Assembly (NCBI GenBank): GCA_037576195.1
Contig: CM075101.1
Coordinates: forward strand, 32,426,001 to 32,490,000
Origin: Phytoseiulus persimilis
Lineage: Eukaryota > Arthropoda > Arachnida > Mesostigmata > Phytoseiidae
Direction of reading: 5' to 3'
Length of the DNA: 64,000 bases
A program made the position numbers and the translations under genes. Shown here piece after piece: positions 34,816 to 46,994 of this stretch. How positions within the stretch are numbered: position 1 is the stretch's first letter; every line of letters begins with the position of its first letter. The notes under the pieces were generated by a model that worked only from the letters and a program-made list of their open reading frames with translations, was not told where the DNA came from and ran no database searches.

Positions 34816-37800
34816 ATCCGTTGGATGATTTTGCGTTCTTGCGGGTCTATCGAATCCGTCGCTCGGGGGAAAGAACGGGCAGACTATTGATTCCAGCGAC
34901 GATTCCCGGGACGGCATGTTTATCATGCTGAAAGCAATTGGCGACTCTCAGGCATATGATCGGCTCTTCACTAGCGCGACAACAAAGGGGTACACTTCAA
35001 CTGCGCCACGGCGTCACCTGCCGAGCGGACTGGCAGGCACCGAACTTGAAGCAGGTCGGGAGACTCGGTGAGATTCGGCGAGGGTTCGGGCGAGCGAACG
35101 AAGCGATGCGAGCAGACCGATAGCCAGCGCACTGGAAATCGTGCGCGGGGAACGGGGGGGGGGGGTTCGCTGAGATTAGGTTGAGGCCCGGTTGCCCCTG
35201 TGGCCTGGTTGACGCCATGGCCCTGTTGACGGGAATCCCCTCCAGGAAGACACGAGACCGGATCGGAAGGGAAGACTTCGAAACCGATTGCGGTGTTTAT
35301 CTCGGAGCGTGGTTCCGTGGTGTAATAATCGAATCCAAGGCGGGATATCACAGAGAGGATATTATCTGACATAACTCATGGCAATGATCACTAATACACA
35401 TGCTGAATGTAATCTGCCCCGTACGACTGCTGTCACTACAAAACTGATTGGCGCATCGAAATCAGAGATGGGCGTGCATTCCCCCATAAATCTGTACCTG
35501 AATCCGTCCACGAATCTGATTCCAGACTGGAATCCTCTCGTTGAATGGGAATCCGGACTGAAATGCTCGCGTCTAGTCTGAACCCGGCGTAGAGAGCAGT
35601 TTCGGATCCGGAGTTCATTTCGTTCCTGCCTCGGAACAGAGATCGAGCCAACGAAGTTGACAAACCTCGCTGACCCGTCTATCGAGATGTCCATCGCGGA
35701 TGATTTTGACTTCGGGGAGTCAATAGAACATTCGTAGCTCCAGAAGCGAAGAAAATAACCCTCCAAGAATAGGTAATCCAGTTGCGCGCAAATGATTCTA
35801 CTTGCTAACATTTGGGTAAGCTCGCGCGAATTGTCTCCATTTCTCTGAAGATTTCCATTTCAGATGATCATATTCCATGTTCGAGGACATAGGAAAATAC
35901 AATCAGTGCGCATCAAACGCATGCATCTTCTCAGAGATGGGTCCTGCGGTCGCCCTAGTCATCCCAATCTCGAACCCTTCTGGAGACCCCAACAGCGCAC
36001 GCAACCCTCACAAATCGATCGTTTATTCTCGTCTATTGGACAGTTTGTCCAAATGCGACAACTCGCACGTGTGTATGGCTGACTCTTCAATCTCGGAAAC
36101 AAGGAGTCGATATAGATTGGATAGAACCAACGAGATAGCCGAGCGCTCCAAGTGGTCTGAACGATGCATGCAGATCTGCACGAACATTTCGACATCGCCT
36201 CCAGCGACCTGCTCAACGGTTCGATTCTCGGGCGATCTTGGTGCCGCGCACCGCAAAACATATGGATGTAGCTCAGCTCCCAGAGAAGCGGAAAAGAGCG
36301 CGATTCGTGCCTCTAGGATCCAGTTGAGGAGCGGGGAAATCGAACAGGCCGGGCAGCCCGAATGTGGTCATTTGTGTTACCATTCAAGCATCCGGACGTT
36401 CACGCCGCCTCCGGTGATCGAAATGGTGGCGCTCCCTGATTACCCTCAGGGGCAAACTCCGACCAGACATTCGGCCGTAAACTAAGACCGACAGATATCT
36501 TCCTCCGCTGGGATGACATCTGTTCGGAGCAATCGTGCTCCTATTCCTAGAGGATGCCCCAGATCTACGCAGAGTAAACGACCCTTGCATCATTGAGGAA
36601 CGCGCTGTGCTCGATGGGAATCGAGGCTGGAACAGATTATTCATTCCGATTCATTGCTTGTCATGTGGACTCTCTATTTCCGATCGCTCGGAGGGCCTCC
36701 GAACCTTCGAACCCTGCTAGGCTTTCCCGAGTCTTGTAGTCTCCGTCAGAATATTTCGGTGATCGTGAATCCGTGAGTCTCCGGGTCAATCGAAGTGAAA
36801 CATTCAAGGCATCGGCATTACGATCGGCACTCCTTCCCTAAGGTCTTTCGATCCAACTAAGGATATCTTGACGAGTCCGGCGGGCGTTTCGAATCCCTTG
36901 CGAGAACTTCGAGGAGATCATTCCCTCGAGACTCTCAGGAACCATACTCCGGAGGCGGTGCTGAACGAGTTGAAAGAATTCAAGTTTGTATGAGGTTTCA
37001 AGAGAAGCCAACGCTGACGACCGCCCCTCAGTTTCGCGCGCATCAAGTTATATACGTTGGCGCGCGACATCGGCTCTCAAGTTGTGGCAGAACATTGTCC
37101 GATGGCGCCATCTACCGTCGAAAGGAGCACTTCTCTATATCCATGATTCCAGTTTTGATTCCTTGATATTTTGATAATCATGACTCGCTGTCGACGGAAG
37201 TTGAACGTTGGAGCAGACTTGGAACTCGAGTGTCATCCTTCGCCTCGAAGAAAGCCTCAAAACCGGTAGAACCGCGCTTTCTCTCCGACTCGTGACGTCA
37301 CAGCGACCGTTTGAAAGTTCGACCAATAGCATTTGTTTGGGTCGTGCAGCGGTCAAAGATCTCACTTTGAAAGCGGCAGCGGACTTCGCGGTGAGTTTTC
37401 GCCAGGTTTTACTCTATTTGTCGATGATTCTGTTGATAATATGACTTTCTATGATCATGGAAGTTCATCTCATGCTGGAAGGAAACTATTTTCCGAGTTT
37501 CGCGGCGAAACCATGCTCTTCTGCAGTAGGAAACCAAATTGGCTCTTCGATGAGAGTTTCATTCACCAGTGATTTCGTTCTGACGATCGCGATTGAGTCT
37601 GATTTTTTTCCCGTGGAATACTTCCCAATCGAATTAGGGACTTCCGAAAAGAAAAAGTATCGCTTTTCCGTTGAGCAAGTTTCAGTTGCTGAAACGGCGG
37701 CATCGTTGGCGTGTGCGCCGATAGCTGCTTGGAAGTATCAGTCCTCCGTAGTTATGGGTGAAATCGTGTTAAATAAGACTTCCTCGAAATCATCAACAGC

Positions 37801-38701
37801 TCTCTGTGTTTTGAAGCGCTGTATCATTTGATTTTCCGTTGAGGTTCGAAACGCGTAGCTTCATCGTTCGCAGTAACGAACCAGGTTCGCTGCTCTCCCT
37901 CAATTTTCTAGCCAGGCGGCACCACTCACTAGTCGGCAGTCAGGCAGCCAACCCCACAAGAGTCGGCATCCAAGCCGCAGCCAGCGAACGAACCCCACAA
38001 CTGCCTTGGAGTTCCAACTGCTCCCAACGGCGGCCGGAGTTTGATTTGAGTGCAATCCTAGTACGAGCGCGGTGCGGTGCTGTTGCTCAGTTTAGTTTGT
38101 GCTCACAGTTATGCATAAAGTACGTATGAATTGGTTATACATGAATCTGTTGGACCAGAAATCTGGTTTTTTGGTTATCTTCCGATGATCAGGCTGCTGT
38201 GCGGCAACGATCGAGAGCTCAACCGACCGTTGGTAATTCAGTTCGTTGGCACCAACCAGAACCGCTTTATGAGCGTCAGCTACTTATTGTCGGCTCGTCG
38301 GCCTTTCGCGTGTCGAGAGACAAGTCGACAAATTTTGGTCGTTATGGGGAAGAGCTCCTTAGTTTTGTGTTCACGTGGGTTGCGAGGCGGAGCTATCGGA
38401 CCGCCTGTATGGCGCTCCGGCGGGCCGCACGCGCAACGGACTCCAAGCGCTCAACAAGACCCAGCTAGAGTCGGGGCGAGTTATTGGAGAGATTCTGAGA
38501 GCCGGCTTGGAAGGAGCGTTCAGTGCGAATGTATTCCGTGACATCTTTCGAGTTCTTTGCTCGGAAACAATCCTATGGGTTCAGAGCTGGGGAGTTGAGC
38601 TCACCAGCGCAACGCTCACAAAAGCTACGGAAGCCGAGCCAGAAGCCTTTTCATGATTCTCGGGAACGGCTCTCAATGTATTGATCTTGTGTTTGCAGAA
38701 G
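34816..38701. other. Intergenic region, no recognised gene
   Basis: Short ORFs only. A run of 12 G lies at 35154-35165. The last few hundred bases before 38702 are the presumed promoter and 5' untranslated region of cyclin B3. No tRNA, transposase or repeat array was recognised. Confidence 0.45.
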
Positions 38702-40068
38702 ATGGTCCTTCGACGCGCAATCCAAGGACTTAAAGTTCACTCAGAGAATGTAGCTCCAGCTGAAAACCGAGGCGCCAAGCGACCCCGAGGCGACGACAGC
38801 GGACCCGCGTCGAAGAGAGGCGCGATCGGACTCAAAGTGCAGTCAGAAAACATTGTATTGCCTCAAAATTTGAAGAAGGTTCTCAGAGAGAATCAGGGAG
38901 CCGAGTTGGTAAAGAAAGACATCCTCAAAGAGATCTCGAAGAACGATGCTCAACAGAAGCCCGCAGAGGTGACCACTAGAAAGCCTTCGCCAGCCAAGAG
39001 AGCAGTGCAACCACGAATTAAGGTGAGTACCTTTTCTCCAAGCTCTTTCTGACCATATTACTGAGAGATTATTCGACTTTGAAATGGACTGGGTTGACAT
39101 TCGTCCGAGCTCTCCTTTTCTCTGTTATCTAAATATTGTTGTTCCCCTCATAGCGCACAAATGTCATGGTGAACCACGTCGACGCTTGCGCACTCGACTT
39201 CTACGTCGAGAAGTCCGATCTCCCGGAAGGTGTGCCCGACGTCGATCGCAAAGTCCTGAACGATCCGATTTGCGAAGGCCACTACGCGCATGACTCATTC
39301 GTGTATCTCAGAGAACGGGAGAAAGAGTTCATCTGTCAACCTTACATTCATAAGCAGCCCGAAGTTCCGAGCAGTTATAGAGCACTCCTCGTCGACTGGA
39401 TGGTAGAAATCCAGGAGAGCTTTGAACTCAACCACGAGACCCTCTATCTCGCAGTCAAAATGGTTGACCGCTTCCTCAGCAAGGAGGATCTCCGAAGGTC
39501 GCAAATTCAATTACTCGGAGCGACTTCGCTCCTCATCGCGAGCAAAATCGATGAGCGAGTACCACCGAGCTTGGACGAGTTTACTTATATCTGCGACGAC
39601 GCCTACACTCGGGACATGTTCATAGACATGGAACGCCACGTGTTGAAGGTGCTCGACTTCGATCTCTCGATGCCTCTCAGCTATTCATTCCTCAGACGGT
39701 ATTGTCGCTCAATGGAAATGACTCTACGCGAAATGACACTTGCTCGATTTATCCTGGAGTGCTCTCTGATGGATTATTCAATGATCGGACACCGCGACAG
39801 CAAAATCGCCGCCGCCTCACTCCTCCTCGCTATGGATATTCTCGGCATGGAGTGGAAGGACACTCTCACGTACTACAGTGGCTATCAGCCATCCGAGCTC
39901 CTACCACTGCGCGACGAACTCAATAAATTAGTACACCGCCTGAAACAAGTATCTCAGGAGGAGAAAGCCTCAACGAAAACGATTTTTGTCAAGTATTCTC
40001 ATGAAGTTTTCCACAAAGTCGCCACGCTCGAGTTCCCCCCGATCGAAGAGACGACCTCGTCGAGATAA
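38702..40068 (+). CDS. CycB3: Cyclin B3
   Basis: Exons 38702-39022 and 39154-40068 join in phase 0 and give 411 residues. The start is the Met of MVLRRAIQG; an upstream in-frame reading has no ATG support. The N-terminal 107-residue exon is basic and low-complexity and carries two similar motifs with GLKV.SEN (about residues 5-16 and 39-50), in the position where mitotic cyclins hold degrons. The cyclin box starts near SSYRALLVDWMVEIQESFELNHETLYLAVKMVDRFL, the wording typical of B3 rather than B1/B2 cyclins, preceded by YLREREKEFICQPYI. The C-terminal cyclin fold follows (SYSFLRRYCRS, ARFILECSLMDYSMIGH, SKIAAASLLLAMDI). Cyclin B3 activates Cdk1 and promotes anaphase and meiotic progression in the nucleus. 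Confidence 0.93.
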
Positions 40069-40378
40069 TCGCTGAGTGACAGTTGAGGGGTCCTACATTC
40101 TCCTGGCTGATCTCCTGCACGATCCTCCTGCCAACACAGGAGCTCCGATTCACAGACTCCAACGACATCACCAACCATGTACATAGACAATCAATATTGT
40201 AAATACTGCAGTAAGTGACTCCTCGATCTCAGGTGTCGCGCAGTGAAACAAAACAAGCTAGGAGAATTTATAGATCAGCAAAGGGGGTAGTCTGCTCCAG
40301 GAAATGCATCGAAACTCGACAAAGATGTTGTTACAACATTCAGAAAAAAATTGTGTTTCTCTGTAAAATATATATACA

Positions 40379-40743
40379 TCAAACCGATGAGCTTCTAAGG
40401 GTGTTGTATGTAATATTGCAATGGTTCACGCTACGTAGAGAATAAACGTATTCATCGTCTACCATTTCGGAGTCGTCCTGGATTATCTTCGTGTTGCGTG
40501 GTTCCTTGGTCCTTTTCGCGGAGTTCTCTACCTTATCGATCTCCGTGGAGTCGTCGAAATTGGTAAGAGGCTCCGATGTGCTCTGGATAACTTCCCTAAG
40601 CAGTTCGAAGTGCGTTCGGGGCTGTTTAGAGTGATCGTATCTGGTTTCTGTGCAGCCATGCTCGAACTTGATTGTGATTTGACCGTGACCACCGAGAATC
40701 CGCCGAAAATAGATCATTTTTATCGATGGACTGAACTCCTCGC
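40379..40743 (-). CDS. Possible terminal exon, unknown protein, antisense to the cyclin B3 3' end
   Basis: An open frame of about 120 codons starts after a plausible acceptor (TTGTTCCAG ending at 40744, minus strand) and ends in TGA at 40379. An internal Met opens at 40717 (MIYFRRILGGHGQITIKFEHG). The N-terminal half looks protein-like; the rest is acidic and polar (KVENSAKRTKEPRNTK, DDSEMVDDEY). I recognise no family. It overlaps the poly(A) signal of cyclin B3 at 40441-40446, so if real the two genes overlap tail to tail. No upstream exon or poly(A) signal was found. Confidence 0.3.
40441..40446 (+). promoter_or_regulatory. Poly(A) signal of cyclin B3
   Basis: AATAAA about 370 bp after the cyclin B3 stop codon; the intervening sequence has no other plus-strand gene. 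Confidence 0.55.
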
Positions 40744-41341
40744 CTGGAACAACGATAAAAGTAACGAATGAGAAGGCGCTCGATCGGACGAACTTCGAAT
40801 ATCCGCCCGAACGTGCGCCCGATCCGAACTGTTGTTTAGAATGTCTCGCATTGAATTCGGAGATTTACAAAGAGTCGGCTCGAGGAGTTATTCCTCCAGT
40901 TGGAGCCTTTGAGGTGCACTCAATTCAGGGGTGCCCATATAACATCTTCCGAAATCGAGTCCTCGATTCAGGTAGTATGAATTGACATGTCTTGGAGGAA
41001 CTAACGACACTGGTACGTGTGCTCCGAACCTTGCTGCCGACAAGGAAAGCCATTACGGCCGTTATGGGTCTCGGATCTCATCTCAGCGTTCATACATCGG
41101 TGGGGATCTGTTCGAGCACCACAGGCAGAGGAATCCGAATCATACGAAGAAGACTGGGTACATGGCCACAATCTAGGAGCCTCTGCTCGCGTCCGTTGCA
41201 TTCTGCTCTCGAGGAGCTTCGCGGGCAGAAGCGATCACACCTGTGGAATCGAAATCAATATCCTGTCCTCTTGGACATTATTCCAGAGAAGATAAGTTGA
41301 GCACCTAGTCTAGTACGGAAGCGATACGTGATGCTCTACAG

Positions 41342-41575
41342 CAGAGGTTCTCAAACTCCACTGACCCATCGACCCCCTAGGCGACTTCGTTGAAGTTTAT
41401 GGACTGCCGTTCCCAGGGGGTCGACCGTCGCCCCCTTGATCCACATACGTGGACGCCAAAAAGTTTTGTCAAATCCACCCCGGCATCACCTCTGTGAACC
41501 GGAGATCGGTCATCGACACCCTGGGCGTGGACCGTCGACCCCAGGGGTCGATATCGACCTGTTTGAGAACCACTG
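41342..41575. mobile_element. hAT-type MITE, 234 bp
   Basis: Terminal inverted repeats CAGAGGTTCTCAAAC (left) and GTTTGAGAACCACTG (right) differ at one position. They are flanked by 8-bp direct repeats CTCTACAG (41334-41341) and CTCTTCAG (41576-41583), one mismatch. CAGNGGTTCTCAAAC ends and 8-bp target duplications are characteristic of the hAT superfamily (the Charlie/MER5 type ends in vertebrates). No coding capacity, so a non-autonomous element. The interior has G/C-rich GACCCC and GGGGTC runs near both ends that extend the inverted symmetry. Confidence 0.9.
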
Positions 41576-41583
41576 CTCTTCAG

Positions 41584-43559
41584 GTTCTCACAGTTACCAC
41601 GAGCGAGCCTCAGGTTGCGGTGAGACGAAGTTCAACCGAGCAAACCGAAGCAAACCAGGTCTGGAATATCAGATTGAGAGGAGCAGAGGACGGAAGCAAA
41701 CAGAAGAACAGTTCTGGCGAAAGCCGACTGTGTACCAAACGATGTCACCGTGGAGCTCCGATGGACAGCAAAATCATTGCTCGAAAAATTTAGACTGAGC
41801 TGGCTATCAACGAGAGCCCGTCGGCTCTCGAGGGGGCAGCCAAACGTCCCAGTCGTCGGGATGATTGTTCGCATTCGAATACGCCTTCTCCAGCTGCGGC
41901 AACTACGACACACGATGCCGATCCCGCCTGCACCGGATTTTGAAGTATACATTCGCCGCTGCCATACTAGCTGTGCCACGCAGCTTGCACGTGCAGCGGC
42001 GACTTTTCTCAGTTCATCCCATCTTGTCTCCTCTCATTGAAATTTTCACCCATCTTGCCTTACTGGCTGGCAGGTTGACGCTTGTTGTGAGCCTTTCACG
42101 AATCGACCGATCGATTGATTCATTTACCATATCTTACCTATATTTTAAGTCTCGCAGCATACAAGAAACCTCTTACTCGGGGGCGAGACTTCTCTGCTCG
42201 TCATTGTTGCACCCATATTGGAGGCTCGAATCGTATACGACACTGTTCATGAACGTCGCGTCGGCGCCGCCGCTGACAGCGGGAGTGTACCTATCCAACT
42301 GCGAACTCGACACCCTAATCATGTTCGGAGCGCTTCGCACTCTCTCTAGTTGAGCCTACATGTAGGCCTGATTTCGACGGATCCCATCGGCTCGGAGCTT
42401 CCTGCCCAGGGTTCTGCCCGGAAAAATCTCCGCGAAGGTCCCGATTTTGTTAACGCGGCCTGACGATTTGGTCAGGAGCATGAACAGAGTTGGAGACATT
42501 TTAACACCGCCCCGGCCCGGCTGGGGCACCGCTCCGGAGGGATGAGGATCACTTCCATGACTCGGGGGGCGTCAAATGCGCAACAGAAGCAGCAAGAAAG
42601 TCCTATCGTTATTCGTGGAATCCCGATCCGATCACCAAGCACATCCTGTTAGATATCTCACTCCCTACGCTGACAGAAGGCTCCCTGAAAATCGCCTCGT
42701 GACGTGAACCGGGCTTCTCTCCGGAAGTTGGGAAAACACCTATTCGGAGGCGGTCGCGCGTTCAGACGAGGCCGAAGAGGCTATCTTTCATCAATTTCCC
42801 CGTTGCTACATGAGCTCAACTAAGTTGACTGTTGGGAGTTTCAGTTCTATGAAGCTGATATATCACCGGAAAGATCTCCATCACCTCAGGTAAAAAATTC
42901 TCCTTACGGTGAATGAATGGAAGCATGGCGTCGGGCTGGGCGCCGAACGGTCTCACCTCCATTTGCGAGCTTCGAGTTTCAGGGATTCGTTCTTCGCATT
43001 CTGAATTGCAGCAACTAGTGATAGATAAACGGGCTAAACAGATCACGGGCTGAGATTAGCTTTAAAGCTCCGAGACGCTCGCTCAAGTCCTGTAGAATCT
43101 TCCATTTGGATTCGAAATGTAGTACGAGGGGTTCATGCTCGATTTCTACGGAGCCGTGTCCGTTACAAAATCAACGTCCTTCAAGCGAGACGGGCACATC
43201 GTAGATCAACTGGATCGATGGGCTAACCTCGCCGTTCACAGCAGCGATAACAATAATTAATGAGCAAGACGCTTCATCGGATAGAATTGCGAAGTTTGGC
43301 TGACCACGCGCCTGACTCGGACAGTCTGAGCTGGTTGTGATCGAAAGTCAGAAAAATCACCGGACTCCAGGGCACCGTAAGGGTCGTTCATCTGAATTTG
43401 GCCATATACTGGGGATAACCATCCAAGCCTAGTTCTCCATGGTCGAGCGCTCAGCAGGACCTCATAAGGCATCCGTCAAGTGGAGCCTGCCCGTGAACTA
43501 CAGCGGTGACTAGTTCTAGTCGAGAATTTTCGAGCCCGATCTTGTTTTGGCCATAACTT
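41584..43559. other. Intergenic region without recognised gene
   Basis: No frame here shows domain motifs or splice-consistent exons. The ORF at 41865-42353 lacks any recognisable motif. Confidence 0.4.
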
Positions 43560-44380
43560 TCTCAGTTCTTGGAGTTTTCTCGAAAATCAAGAAGTGATCG
43601 ATCGAGGATATCGAGGCGGAGAATTCGATCCCGAATGCGTATGACGGAAATTCGGTTTCGAAAATGACCCCTCTTCTTCGAGGTCTCTCTGAAAATTATC
43701 GTGAAAACGTCACTATTCATCCGATCGGCCTCGGGGTCGCGTTGGACGCGCGGAAGGGAGCCGGTCATTTTGCCTGAAACCGATCGAAGTTATCTCAGAT
43801 GCTCGGAAAATGGTAAGCGATCGTAGCTAACTTTTTTTCAAGGGCCTACGCGTTAGCTAATTTCGCTCTCTTCGCTTTCCCTCGCATTCCCTCTGGTATA
43901 TACTCAACGACGCGGGATCGAAGGTAACTCCTCGGGTGAAAATAACTCGGAAAGGGCTGAAACACCCGAATATTGAGCTGCAAGGTCGGTCTGGCGGCTG
44001 CGGATTTCTACCGGAAATCACCCTCATTCAGTTCTCCGTCCTCGGTCGCCAAAATCACCCTTGGCACCATAAGAATTCTTGATACGATCGCTTGCCATTT
44101 TTCGAGGATATGAGATAAGTTCGATCGGTTTCCGGGAGAATGACCGGCTACCTTTCGCGCGTCCAAGACACCTACGAGTCCGATCGGATGAATATTGACG
44201 TTTTCACGATGACTTTTAGGGGGACCTCGAATAAGAATTGGTCGTCTTCAAAACCATTTTCTGACCGCAATTTTCATCATATCCCTTTGAGTCTCACATC
44301 GAAATGACCGCCCCGATATCCTCTATCGACCACTTTTTTAATTTCACTCCCTCCAGCGTGCAGATGAGAAAGAAATTTCC
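43560..44380. repeat. Long imperfect inverted repeat (foldback)
   Basis: The left arm, about 43560-43835, is the reverse complement of the right arm, about 44084-44380, with scattered substitutions and small indels. Matching landmarks are ACGTTTTCACGAT.ACTTTT, GATCGGATGAATA.TGACG, GAATGACCGGCT.CCTT and TACGATCGCTT.CCATTTT on the right, each present in reverse complement on the left. The spacer is about 250 bp. No transposase is present. The element could be a foldback transposon or an inverted duplication, and a transcript across it would form a hairpin. Confidence 0.85.
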
Positions 44381-44891
44381 TTGTTATCGAGTGAAGGTTG
44401 TGGTCTCCCATACAAACTTCCGAGCCCTCTCTGACCGCCAGAGAATTCCGAATTATCGGGAACGATTAACGATTGGGGTCACATTCGCTGCGGATTCAGA
44501 GTCATCCGCAGACGGTTCGATCGCGAGTTTCGCCAGCTGGAGCTGTTGCGGCATAGCCATGGTCCGCGGGACGGAACGTGCATGAACAATAAGCTAGTTA
44601 TTGACTGGCGGGAATAACAGGAGCGTGTCGTGAATTTCAAAGGTTAAACTGCTCGATAATTCAGGCTCCAAATACAATAATGCTGAACGGAAGAGTTCCA
44701 CAAAGCCTCGAAACGATCAATACTGAGCTTGCGCATTCAGGGCGCGGAGAGTAGAGAGTTCCGTGGTTTACAAAGGTTCCAATTTTTAGGGTTGTCAGCC
44801 ATAGGCGAGTCGTACCGCATTGAGGAAGTACCAGAGCAAGTTTGCACGCTAATAGTGAACAGTTTAGGAACTCTGAGCAATCGCAGCGAGA

Positions 44892-46740
44892 ATGGCCGAG
44901 GATCCCAAATCGGCAGAGAGTGTCTACGAGTTCACCGTGACTGACATCGATGGCAATGAAGTTTGCCTCGACAAGTACAAGGGACAGGTTGGTCATAGCG
45001 TTCAACAGATTCCGCTTCGAAATTTGAGCTCTTGAAGTTCAGATCAGGCCGCGTGACCGCGCAATCGATCGCATATCAAGTGGCGGCGCGAATCTTGGGC
45101 GGCGTTCCCCGTCATTATATGCATCCGAGTGTTCCGGATGTCATGCTGATAAAAAATTCAATTTCCGCTCCTACAGCATCGGTCTTGGGGAGAGAGGCTG
45201 TGTACCCAGGGGCCTTCATTACGCATTTTGCGCTGCCAAGCTCCACAGTGGGCTCATACTCGCGCGAATTTCTCCGTCGGCGCTTCGAACGGAACAAGAA
45301 ATCATGCTCCGAATTTCGGAATCTTGCGTTCTCGAAGAAGCATTAGGCTTCTTCCTATCAGGCACAAAAACGTGTTTCTGGGAGATTTGTGAATCGATTC
45401 GGAGAGTCTCTACGACTGTGGATGCTCGGACCTCCACCTTCGGAACTGGGGATCTCTTTAAAATACCAGAAAGCGGCTGAAAACTGTTCTAGCAATCACA
45501 GAGTTCAGGGGGATATATCTTGCCACCTGTTGGAGCATGGTTCTAATGATCCCTGGGGGAGTGTCTCAATCGACTTTGAGAATCGATTATCCCGACTGGA
45601 TCCAGCGCTGACATCCATGCTTCAGCAGTTAAGAATGACATGGAAAGTCCTCTGCTTCCCACTTGGATTCCCCGAATTTCGATCTCTGTCGCGGCAAGCG
45701 CCGCAGAAACACGATTCCAGTGTCATTTCGAGCTCATTCAGCGGTGTCACCGGGGTTCAAGGATCGTGTACCAGGCCGCCTCTCCCGGCTAAGCTTCAAG
45801 CCTGCAAGATGCTTTCTCATCTGTTCGGACAGATTCATGACCAAGGGATCAAGCGCGGAGCTAAGCCCGTTCGTAGATTGTGGATATGTCCTCAGAGTTA
45901 GCCGTGCCTCAACTTTACAGGTTTTGCTGATCGTCAATGTCGCTTCAAAGTGCGGTTACACGAAGCAATACGCAGGACTTGAGGAGCTCCACCAAAAATA
46001 TAAAGATAAGGTGCGTTCATGACATCGAAATCTAGTTGATAAACAGGACGCTAATCAGAGATTGAACAAATCTCTTGAGAGGTCCTAAATGTTCAATGCT
46101 TTGGTGTTTGCTGTCAAAACCATACGGGATGGAATCATTCATCTCTCAATTTCTGCTCACCATACCGATCTGATTCCGCCGCGCAGGGCTTCGCTATCTT
46201 GGGCTTCCCTTGCAACCAGTTCGGCTCCCAAGAGCCAGGTACTGACGAGGAAATCAAAGAGTTCTGCTCCCTCAAATACAATGTCACCTTTGACATGTTC
46301 AAGAAGGTTTGTATTATAAAGAAGCGGCACGGTTGCTCTCGTTTGTTCAGCAGCCAGACACCGGGCCGTTATTATTTGTTACCTCTAACGTTGGACGGAT
46401 GATGATGGTTGTGGAACAGCAATCTTGGATTCTCTCATTTGCTTGCAGATCGATGTTAACGGATCGAACGCTGCCCCTCTTTGGGTGTTCCTCAAGAATC
46501 AGCAGCATGGATTCATTGTGGACGCCATCAAATGGAACTTCACCAAGTTTCTCATCGATAGAGAAGGTTCGTTATGAGTCTAGCAGCATTATGACTATTG
46601 ATCTCATCATCAATTACCAATGCAACATGTTCCACATCATGATCGATACGATTCGTTCCGTTCCAGGTAAACCCGTGAAGCGTTACAGCCCTGACAAGGA
46701 TCCCGCGGGGATCTCGAAAGACATCGATGAACTGATCTGA
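44892..46740 (+). CDS. PHGPx: Phospholipid-hydroperoxide glutathione peroxidase, Cys form
   Basis: Five exons, 44892-44987, 45921-46010, 46187-46306, 46449-46566 and 46667-46740, join in frame to 165 residues, the length of cytosolic GPX4-type enzymes. It begins [21 protein letters not shown]. Catalytic Cys43 lies in NVASKCGYT where vertebrates have selenocysteine. The other active-site residues are present: Gln73 (FPCNQFG), Trp131 and Asn132 (IKWNF). Cys89 ([14 protein letters not shown]) stands 46 residues after Cys43, the spacing of the resolving cysteine in insect thioredoxin-dependent enzymes, so thioredoxin is the likely reductant. The oligomerisation loop of GPX1 is absent. It reduces lipid hydroperoxides, probably in the cytosol. 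The first intron (933 bp) is long for this window and holds no recognised gene. Confidence 0.95.
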
Positions 46741-46988
46741 GAAGTTTGATTCTCAAAGTGGCATCATTTTTACTGCAATACGTCCACTAGCTTATCAAGT
46801 GGGGGAATACGAAGACACGATATTTCCCCTGCAATATCCAACCCGGTTAATCACTCCGAAAGCTCGTGATGGAAGCAAGCAGAACTTCTATTCCACTCTT
46901 GTTGTGACTTCATTACTTCACACTTCTCACGGTGAGATCTGCACGCCTAACAATTCGTTCCATGTGGGCGTTATACCAAATTATCCGA

Positions 46989-46994
46989 AATAAA
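46989..46994 (+). promoter_or_regulatory. Poly(A) signal of the glutathione peroxidase gene
   Basis: AATAAA 249 bp after the stop codon. Confidence 0.5.

Noticed and set aside
35154-35165. Run of 12 G as a possible structural or telomeric-like element
   Set aside because: Single homopolymer without repeated G-tracts around it; may be a sequencing or assembly feature.
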